Positions 5,792 to 10,640 of a stretch of DNA of 10,640 nucleotides are shown here, in pieces. Origin of the DNA: JALORV01 sp035255845 (GTDB lineage: Bacteria; Pseudomonadota; Gammaproteobacteria; Burkholderiales; Burkholderiaceae_F). The notes beneath the pieces were generated by a model. That model ran no database searches and was not told the origin of the DNA. It was given only the letters and a program-made list of their open reading frames with translations. Made by a program: the position numbers and the translations under genes. Position 1 is the stretch's first letter, and each line of letters starts with the position of its first letter. The DNA lies in assembly GCA_035255845.1 (NCBI GenBank), contig DATEZE010000187.1:1-10640 (forward strand), read 5' to 3'.

Positions 5792-7054
5792 TCATGCCTG
5801 GACTGCTGCGACGAGCCGCTGCACCCGCAGCGAGGCCGGCGGGTGCGAGTCGTAGAACGCCGAGTGGATCGGATCCGGGGTCAGCGTCGATGCATTGTCT
5901 TCGTAGAGCTTGACGAGCGCGCTAACGAGGTCCTGTGCCGACGCATGCCGGGCTGCAAAAGCATCGGCCTCGAATTCGTGGCGCCGCGATAGGTGGCTCG
6001 CCACTGGCGCAAACAGGAAAGTGAACACCGGCAGCACGAGCATGAAAAGCACGAGCGCGATGCCTTCGTTGCCCCCGCTCAGTGATGGCGTCACGCCGAG
6101 CCCGATATAAAACCAGGACTGCTCGGCGAGGAAGCCAAGCAGCACGAGAAAAACCAGGCTCGCGACGAATGAGACCGCCATGCGCTTGGCGATGTGCTTC
6201 AGCTTGAAGTGTCCGAGCTCATGCGCCAGCACGGCCTCGATCTCCTGCGGCTGCAGCCGGTCGACCAGCGTGTCGAAGAAAACAATGCGCTTGGCGCGGC
6301 CGAGGCCGGTGAAATAGGCATTGCCGTGCGCGGATCGGCGCGAGCCATCCATGACGAACACGCCCTTGCTCGCAAACCCCGTGCGCTGCAGCAGTGCAGC
6401 GATGCGGTCGGCGAGGCCCGAGTCTTTCAGCGGTTCGAACCGGTTAAACAGTGGCGCAATCAACGTCGGATAGATGACCAGCACCAGCGCGTTAAATGTG
6501 ACCCAGAGCAGCCAGGCGTATAGCCACCAGAGCGGTCCGGCACTGCGCATCAGTCCGACGACAGCCGCCAGCAGCGGCAACCCCAACACGACGGCGATCA
6601 CGGAGGCTTTGATCAGATCGATCAGCCACAGTCGCAGCGTCATCCGATTGAAGCCGAACCGCTGCTCGATGCGGAATTGCCTGAACCACGAAAAGGGCAG
6701 GTCAACGACGGCGAGCAGCAGCACGACCGTGGCGACGACGGCGAGCTGAAATGCGTAGTCGCCGTCGATCCACTCATGCAGCGTGTCGGCGATCCACTGC
6801 AGGCCACCAAGCAGCGTCAGCGCAATCAGCACAATGGCGCCGACCGCGGTCTCGAGAAGCGCCAGCCGGGTCTTCGCGATCGTGTATGCGGCCGCCTTGC
6901 GATGGGCGTCGATGCCGACCCGGTCGGCAAACTGGCCCGGCACCGCACCCGCGTGCTGCGCCACGTAGCGCACCTGACGCCAGGCCAACCAGTACTTGAG
7001 CCCTATCATCAGCAGCAGGAATACGACGAAGGACAGTGAGAGGATCTGGGACAT
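5792..7054 (-). CDS. M48 family (Ste24/CAAX-protease-like) membrane metallopeptidase
   Basis: The 420-residue product is an integral-membrane zinc peptidase of the M48 Ste24-like branch. Bacterial members are thought to act in membrane protein quality control, since CAAX prenylation does not occur in bacteria. Hydrophobic segments lie at about 5-25, 66-88, 102-122, 150-167, 174-200, 293-310 and 331-351. The family's YPTLIAPLFNRFEPL stretch is at 195-209. The zinc site is HELGH at 278-282 with the third ligand in ExxxD, E360 and D364. GNAYFTGLGRAKRIVFFDTL (244-263) precedes the active site as expected. ATG 7054 begins the hydrophobic N-terminus; an in-frame start at 7105 would add 17 unlikely residues. 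No good ribosome-binding site is seen. First gene of the M48-rsgA-DUF2007 block. Confidence 0.92.
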   Translation of the reverse strand: MSQILSLSFVVFLLLMIGLKYWLAWRQVRYVAQHAGAVPGQFADRVGIDAHRKAAAYTIAKTRLALLETAVGAIVLIALTLLGGLQWIADTLHEWIDGDYAFQLAVVATVVLLLAVVDLPFSWFRQFRIEQRFGFNRMTLRLWLIDLIKASVIAVVLGLPLLAAVVGLMRSAGPLWWLYAWLLWVTFNALVLVIYPTLIAPLFNRFEPLKDSGLADRIAALLQRTGFASKGVFVMDGSRRSAHGNAYFTGLGRAKRIVFFDTLVDRLQPQEIEAVLAHELGHFKLKHIAKRMAVSFVASLVFLVLLGFLAEQSWFYIGLGVTPSLSGGNEGIALVLFMLVLPVFTFLFAPVASHLSRRHEFEADAFAARHASAQDLVSALVKLYEDNASTLTPDPIHSAFYDSHPPASLRVQRLVAAVQA

Positions 7055-7107
7055 TGGGGAAGTAGTAGTTCGCAGATCACCGACCCGGGGGCCGCGGCGT
7101 GCCATGC

Positions 7108-7148
7108 GACAATCGCCGGCTCCCTTTCGATCGCTGCGCCTCGATCGA
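7108..7148 (+). promoter_or_regulatory. orn upstream region: weak -10 and leader hairpin
   Basis: The 108-base gap between the divergent M48 and orn genes holds GACAAT (7108-7113), a possible -10 for orn with no convincing -35. Downstream of it TCGATCG (7127-7133) can pair with CGATCGA (7142-7148) around an 8-base loop. The hairpin ends 14 bases before the orn ATG, where no Shine-Dalgarno sequence is visible. Because CGATCG is itself a palindrome, the two copies could instead be a double-stranded protein site. Sequence-only suggestion. Confidence 0.25.
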
Positions 7149-7162
7149 GCAACGCGAAAATT

Positions 7163-7756
7163 ATGTCACAGCCCCTGCAGCAGCCCGCGCCGCGCGGCGA
7201 GCGTTACAGCGAAAACAATCTCGTCTGGGTCGATATGGAGATGTCCGGATTGAATCCGGACTCTGACCGCGTGCTCGAGATCGCGATCGTGATCACCGAC
7301 TCCGAGCTTGAGGTCGTTGCGGAGGGGCCCGTGCTGGTCCTGCACCAGTCAGATGCCGTGCTCGGCGGCATGGACAACTGGAATACCTCGACCCACGGGC
7401 GGTCCGGACTGACGGCGAAGGTGCGCGAGTCGACGATGGACGAGTCGATGGCCAGTGACCTGCTGCTCGCATTCATGCAGCAGCACGTGCCGCCCGGCAA
7501 GTCACCGATGTGCGGCAACTCGATCTGCCAGGACCGGCGCTTCATGGCGCGCTGGATGCCTCGGCTCGAAGCGTGTTTTCACTACCGCAACCTCGACGTC
7601 AGCACGCTAAAAGAGCTTGCCCGCCGCTGGAATCCGGCGGTTTACCGGTCTTTCGAGAAGAAAAGCCGGCATGAGGCGCTGGCCGACATCTACGAGTCAA
7701 TCGACGAACTGAAGCATTACCGCACGCACTGGCTCGGCGCGCGCACGACGCTCTAG
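7163..7756 (+). CDS. orn: Oligoribonuclease
   Basis: Orn is the 3'-5' exoribonuclease that finishes RNA decay by degrading di- and short oligoribonucleotides, including pGpG from c-di-GMP breakdown. The 197-residue product carries the DEDDh catalytic set: D24 and E26 in WVDMEMSGL (22-30), D124 in CGNSICQDRRF (117-127), and H170 and D175 in SRHEALADI (168-176). The MDNWNTSTHGRSGL segment (70-83) is typical of the family. The N-terminal 17 residues are an extension compared with the roughly 181-residue E. coli enzyme. ATG 7163 lacks a clear ribosome-binding site, and no later ATG before the conserved N-terminus is available. Its stop overlaps that of the convergent transporter gene. Secure call. 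Confidence 0.97.
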   Translation: MSQPLQQPAPRGERYSENNLVWVDMEMSGLNPDSDRVLEIAIVITDSELEVVAEGPVLVLHQSDAVLGGMDNWNTSTHGRSGLTAKVRESTMDESMASDLLLAFMQQHVPPGKSPMCGNSICQDRRFMARWMPRLEACFHYRNLDVSTLKELARRWNPAVYRSFEKKSRHEALADIYESIDELKHYRTHWLGARTTL

Positions 7757-7759
7757 CGT
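7748..7759. other. Shared stop codon CTAG inside an inverted repeat
   Basis: The orn stop TAG (7754-7756) and the transporter stop TAG on the other strand (7753-7755) share one CTAG. The surrounding ACGCT (7748-7752) and AGCGT (7755-7759) are inverted repeats 2 bases apart, so a short hairpin forms at the 3' end of either message. No terminator with a U tract is visible for either gene, so the two transcripts very likely overlap. Confidence 0.6.
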
Positions 7760-8889
7760 TTGCCGCGGTCTTCTGTAGCTTCGGCGCCCGGCACTGCGGC
7801 GGCCGCCGCCACGGTTGCCGTCGCGGCCACTTCTTCGGCGACGTGCGCATCCTGCGAACTGACCCAGGCGCGCCCGAGCGCGAGACCGAGCGCCAACAGA
7901 ACCGGGCCGAGGATCACACCGATGAAGCCGAACGCGACGACGCCGCCAAGCACGCCGAGGAAAATGAGTCCGAGCGACAGCGTCGATCCCCGTGCGATCA
8001 GCAACGGCTTCAGGAAGTTGTCGATGCTGCTGATCACCACGGTGCCCCAGATCACCATGAAGACGGCCCAGCCCGGCTCGCCCTTTGCATAGAGCCAGAT
8101 CGCGGCGCCGCCCCAGACCAGCACCGGGCCCATCGGAACGACCGACAGCACGAACGTGGCCACGGCCAGCATGAATGCGCCCGGCACACCGGCAATCACG
8201 AATCCGATCAGCGCGACCAGTGCCTGCGCGGCCGCGGTGCCGACGATTCCGATGAACACGCTTCGGGTGGTGCTCGTGACGATCGTCATCACCTCGCTAC
8301 TGAGGTGGCCTGACAGCCGCTCCGACGCGCGGCGCAGAACCGCGACGATGCGGTCGCCGTCCCGGTAATAGAAGAACACGATGAAGGCCACCAGCAGCAG
8401 CTGCAGGATGCCGTCGCCCAGGACCCGGACGAAGGCGAGCGAAAGGCGGCCGGCCGGTTCCATCGCCCGCTCCAGCAGCGCGGCGAGTTGATCGCGATCG
8501 ACCAGCAGCGACTCGATCTCCATATAGGCGCGTTCGCCGATCAGCGGCACGCGCTTCAGCGCCTCGGGCGCGTGCAGCCCACCTTTCATCCAGCCCTTTG
8601 CAACTTCGACGACCGCCGGGAGTTGATCGGCGGCCGCAGCGGAAAGCAGGCTGATCGGAATGATGACCAGCACCAGGATCGCGAGCAGCATCACTGTTGC
8701 AGCCAGCGTCGGATTACCGCCGAGCGAGCGTCTCAGCCGCTCGAACAGTGGCCAGGTGGCGATGGCCAACACGCCGGCGAAGACCATCGCCGATACGAAC
8801 GGCTTCACCACCAGGAACACACCGACGAGAACGATCGCGGTCCCGCCGAGCCGCAGCAGCGTGTCTAAATTGGCCTGGAAGGAGGGCAT
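7753..8889 (-). CDS. AI-2E family transporter (YdiK/PerM-like)
   Basis: This 378-residue polytopic membrane protein belongs to the AI-2E family, whose members are annotated as exporters or, in some cases, sodium-proton antiporters. The true substrate here is unknown. Hydrophobic segments lie at about 14-29, 31-46, 62-84, 150-175, 210-233, 237-265, 272-289 and 303-340. Family features include FFYYRDGDR (172-180), IAGVPGAFM (232-240) and SSIDNFLKPLLIARGSTLSL (287-306), followed by the FGFIGVILGPVLLAL stretch (320-334). The last 30 residues form an Ala-rich soluble tail ending EDRGKR. ATG 8889 is fixed upstream by an in-frame TAG four codons earlier. The ribosome-binding site is poor. A tRNA gene lies upstream on the same strand. 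Confidence 0.88.
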   Translation of the reverse strand: MPSFQANLDTLLRLGGTAIVLVGVFLVVKPFVSAMVFAGVLAIATWPLFERLRRSLGGNPTLAATVMLLAILVLVIIPISLLSAAAADQLPAVVEVAKGWMKGGLHAPEALKRVPLIGERAYMEIESLLVDRDQLAALLERAMEPAGRLSLAFVRVLGDGILQLLLVAFIVFFYYRDGDRIVAVLRRASERLSGHLSSEVMTIVTSTTRSVFIGIVGTAAAQALVALIGFVIAGVPGAFMLAVATFVLSVVPMGPVLVWGGAAIWLYAKGEPGWAVFMVIWGTVVISSIDNFLKPLLIARGSTLSLGLIFLGVLGGVVAFGFIGVILGPVLLALGLALGRAWVSSQDAHVAEEVAATATVAAAAAVPGAEATEDRGKR

Positions 8890-9042
8890 GTTTGCGGACT
8901 AGGCGCGATCGCGGCAGGGAGCGGAGCTTAGCCGGTCCCGCGAGTGAGTTCGCAACGCTATCCTCGAGCCATCGGAGATGGAGGTCGGGCAATGGCGGCG
9001 GGGGTACGCGGACGCCGTGGGCGCCCGATGTCGCTGAGAGCG
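8890..9042 (-). other. Spacer between tRNA-Arg and the AI-2E transporter
   Basis: These 153 bases contain no gene that I can support. On the minus strand GGGCGCC pairs with GGCGTCC (plus-strand 9010-9016 and 9020-9026, with one G-U pair) around a 3-base loop, just after the tRNA. No U tract follows, so it is at best a processing or pausing hairpin. No convincing promoter for the transporter is visible, and read-through from the tRNA promoter is possible. Confidence 0.4.
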
Positions 9043-9114
9043 TCCCTCCGCCGGGAATTGAACCCAGATCTAGCGCTTAGGAGGCACTTGTTCTGTCCGT
9101 TGAACTACGGAGGG
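9043..9114 (-). tRNA. tRNA-Arg (anticodon CCU)
   Basis: The 72-base gene folds as a full cloverleaf. The acceptor is CCCTCCG (9114-9108) with CGGAGGG (9050-9044) and discriminator A (9043). The D stem is GTTC/GAAC and the anticodon stem AGTGC/GCGCT, with loop CTCCTAA (9083-9077) and anticodon CCT at plus-strand 9079-9081. The variable loop is 4 bases (AGAT), and the T stem CTGGG/CCCGG encloses loop TTCAATT. It decodes AGG, a rare codon in GC-rich proteobacteria. CCA is not encoded, so the CCA-adding enzyme must supply it. The acceptor starts with C1-G72 rather than the common G1-C72. All stems pair, so I expect a functional tRNA. Confidence 0.95.
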
Positions 9115-9121
9115 CGCGGAA

Positions 9122-9127
9122 AGTATA
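9122..9127 (-). promoter_or_regulatory. -10 box of the tRNA-Arg gene
   Basis: TATACT on the minus strand lies 7 bases before the first base of the mature tRNA, so transcription should begin at or within about 2 bases of the tRNA 5' end. No good -35 is visible at 16-18 bases upstream. The -10 match is five of six. Confidence 0.45.
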
Positions 9128-9276
9128 GCGATGGCTCACGTAGAATCCGCCGCCGAGCGAAAGTCGTCGTGCTGATGCGGTCGTCGGCCGGTTTGCCACG
9201 GACCGATATTGCCTAATCCGTAATCAACCCGGCGTGATCGAGTCGTGGCGCGGCTTAGCGGGCCGTTTCAACATCG

Positions 9277-9299
9277 CTTTCCACAGCCACTGGGGATAA
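9277..9299 (+). promoter_or_regulatory. Paired DnaA-box-like sites upstream of parE
   Basis: TGGGGATAA (9291-9299) differs by one base from the reverse of the DnaA box TTATCCACA. CTTTCCACA (9277-9285) matches the same consensus at seven of nine in the opposite orientation. They face each other across 5 bases and end 14 bases before the parE ATG. This could be a DnaA-responsive element or simply a chance inverted repeat in the leader. Confidence 0.25.
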
Positions 9300-9313
9300 C
9301 TCGCAGGTTCAGG

Positions 9314-10640
9314 ATGCAAGACAAAGTCCGTGCTGCAGCGAAACGCACCGCCGACTATGGCGAGGCGTCGATCCGGGTACTCAAGGGTCTAGAGCCAGTA
9401 CGGCAGCGGCCGGGGATGTATACGCGGACCGACAGCCCGCTGCACATCATCCAGGAAGCGATCGACAACGCGGCCGATGAGATCCTCGCCGGCTTTGGCG
9501 GCCACATCGACGTCATGCTCTACCGCGACGGTTCGGTAAGCGTCGAGGATGACGGACGCGGCATCCCGGTCGGGCTGCATCCGGAAGAAAAGGCGCCGGT
9601 GGTCGAGATCGTCTTCACGCGATTGCATGCCGGCGGAAAGTTCGACAAGCGTGCCGGAGGCGTGTATTCGTTCGCCGGCGGACTGCACGGTGTCGGCGTA
9701 TCGGTCACGAACGCGCTGTCGGCACGGCTGGACGTCACGGTGTGGCGCGAAGGCAAGATGCATACGATCGCCTTTGCCGACGGTGAAGTCAGTCAGCCGT
9801 TGAAGTCGGCCGCGGCGAAGGGCAAGGGCAAGCCGAGCGGCACGCGCGTGCGCGCGTGGCCGAACCCGCGCTATTTCGATTCCGCACAGGTGCCGGTCGA
9901 CGAGCTCGAGCGCCTGCTGCGCAGCAAGGCGGTGCTGCTGCCCGGCGCCGAAGTGACGCTAACGGTAGAGAAAAGCGGCGCCGTGCAGCGCTGGCGCTAT
10001 GAGGGTGGACTGCGCGAGTACCTGCTCGATTCGCTTCCGGTCGATCCAATGCTGCCGCCGTTCGAGTCGAGCGGCTATGCCGCAGCCGACGACCAGAATT
10101 ACGCCGAAGGAGAGGGCGCCAGCTGGGTCGTCGTCTGGACCGACGACGGCGCGGTCACGCGTGAATCGTATGTAAATCTGATTCCGACACCGGCTGGCGG
10201 TACACACGAGGCCGGACTGCGCGAAGGGCTCTTCGGTGCAGTGCGCGCCTTCGTCGATGCGCACGGTCTGCTGCCGAAGGGCGTAAAGCTTCTGCCCGAA
10301 GACGTCTTCGCGCGAGCGAGCTTCGTGCTGTCTGCGAAGGTCCTCGATCCGCAGTTTCAGGGTCAGATCAAGGAAAGGCTGAACAGCCGCGATGCGCTGC
10401 GCTTGGTGTCATCGTTTGTGCGGCCACAGCTCGAGTTCTGGCTCAACCAGCACCCGAACGAGGGCCGCCAGCTCGCCGAGCTCGTGATTCAGCAGGCGCA
10501 GGCGCGCGCGCGCGCCGGCCAGAAGGTCGAGAAGAAAAAGGGTTCGGCCGTTGCGGTTCTTCCTGGCAAACTGACCGATTGCGAGTCGCGCGAGGTCGCG
10601 CGCAACGAGCTCTTTCTCGTCGAGGGCGACTCCGCCGGCG
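9314..10640 (+). CDS. parE: DNA topoisomerase IV subunit B (partial, C-terminus outside window)
   Basis: ParE is the ATPase subunit that, with ParC, decatenates replicated chromosomes. The window holds the first 442 codons. The GHKL ATPase motifs are in order: N52 in EAIDNAADE (48-56), DDGRGIP (79-85), HAGGKFD (105-111) and GGLHGVGVS (122-130). The transducer domain includes the lysine loop GQIKERL (350-356), where most relatives have QTK. The window ends inside the TOPRIM motif LFLVEGDSAG, with catalytic E437. TRTDSPLHIIQEAIDN (38-53) and GLHPEEKAPVVE (87-98) mark it as ParE rather than GyrB, as I recall these families. ATG 9314 is preferred, with CAGG (9304-9307) upstream. An in-frame GTG at 9245 would add 23 unconserved residues. 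No clear promoter was found. Confidence 0.95.
   Translation, partial: MQDKVRAAAKRTADYGEASIRVLKGLEPVRQRPGMYTRTDSPLHIIQEAIDNAADEILAGFGGHIDVMLYRDGSVSVEDDGRGIPVGLHPEEKAPVVEIVFTRLHAGGKFDKRAGGVYSFAGGLHGVGVSVTNALSARLDVTVWREGKMHTIAFADGEVSQPLKSAAAKGKGKPSGTRVRAWPNPRYFDSAQVPVDELERLLRSKAVLLPGAEVTLTVEKSGAVQRWRYEGGLREYLLDSLPVDPMLPPFESSGYAAADDQNYAEGEGASWVVVWTDDGAVTRESYVNLIPTPAGGTHEAGLREGLFGAVRAFVDAHGLLPKGVKLLPEDVFARASFVLSAKVLDPQFQGQIKERLNSRDALRLVSSFVRPQLEFWLNQHPNEGRQLAELVIQQAQARARAGQKVEKKKGSAVAVLPGKLTDCESREVARNELFLVEGDSAG

Noticed and set aside
4631..5992. 453-codon plus-strand open frame
   Set aside because: It is antisense to the DUF2007 gene, rsgA and the end of the M48 gene, with Arg-rich, domain-free translation typical of a GC-rich shadow frame.
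9000..9030. Possible second, decayed tRNA next to tRNA-Arg
   Set aside because: A stretch resembles an antisense T arm only loosely, and no acceptor or anticodon stem can be built.
8697..9080. Plus-strand frame ending in GGGGTRTP...PPPGIEPRSSA
   Set aside because: Its C-terminus is the antisense of the tRNA-Arg gene, a familiar source of false GIEPR-type proteins, and the rest lies antisense to the transporter.
9245..9313. GTG start for parE giving a 23-residue extension
   Set aside because: The frame is open but the added residues do not resemble ParE N-termini, and ATG 9314 fits the family length.
1..10640. Search for CRISPR arrays, insertion sequences, prophage, defence or toxin-antitoxin genes
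   Set aside because: No regularly spaced repeats, transposase, integrase or attachment-site duplication is visible; every long frame that looks real is a conserved chromosomal gene.

Overview
The window is a GC-rich stretch of bacterial chromosome filled with housekeeping genes. I read it as betaproteobacterial, probably Burkholderiales or a relative. The reasons are the rpsP-rimM-trmD-rplS operon followed by a CoA-type Nudix hydrolase and a divergent CobD/CbiB-family protein, then a reversed M48 protease-RsgA-DUF2007 block beside orn, together with the flavour of the TM2, TrmD, Orn and ParE proteins. The placement rests on remembered gene order and protein resemblance, not on a search.

Layout. 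Positions 1-327 (minus) hold the start of a TM2-domain membrane protein that runs off the left edge. A roughly 300-base divergent region follows, with a candidate sigma70 promoter and a foldable leader. The plus-strand translation operon comes next: rpsP (S16), rimM, trmD and rplS (L19), closed by a clear intrinsic terminator at 2722-2751. Two more plus-strand genes follow, a Nudix CoA pyrophosphatase and the CobD/CbiB-family membrane protein. The minus-strand block, transcribed right to left, is M48 protease, then rsgA, then a DUF2007/zinc-ribbon protein, with very tight junctions. Divergent from it is orn (oligoribonuclease). orn converges on a minus-strand AI-2E-family transporter so closely that one CTAG supplies both stop codons. 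A tRNA-Arg(CCU) gene lies on the minus strand upstream of the transporter. The first 442 codons of parE (topoisomerase IV subunit B) run off the right edge.

How the genes fit together. Most of the left half concerns making ribosomes and tRNAs: S16 and L19 are structural, RimM and RsgA act in 30S maturation, TrmD methylates G37 of tRNAs, and tRNA-Arg(CCU) reads AGG. Orn finishes RNA decay and also degrades pGpG. The membrane proteins (TM2, CobD/CbiB-like, M48, AI-2E-like) have no demonstrated link to these functions beyond position.

I see no mobile element, CRISPR array, phage gene, defence system or sign of recent transfer, and I do not think the window contains a new multi-gene system. What merits a second look is mostly small: a leader before rpsP with mutually exclusive helices, a 22-codon reading frame coupled to rsgA by an ATGA overlap, hairpins centred on the two convergent gene junctions, paired DnaA-box-like sites before parE, and an almost leaderless tRNA gene.
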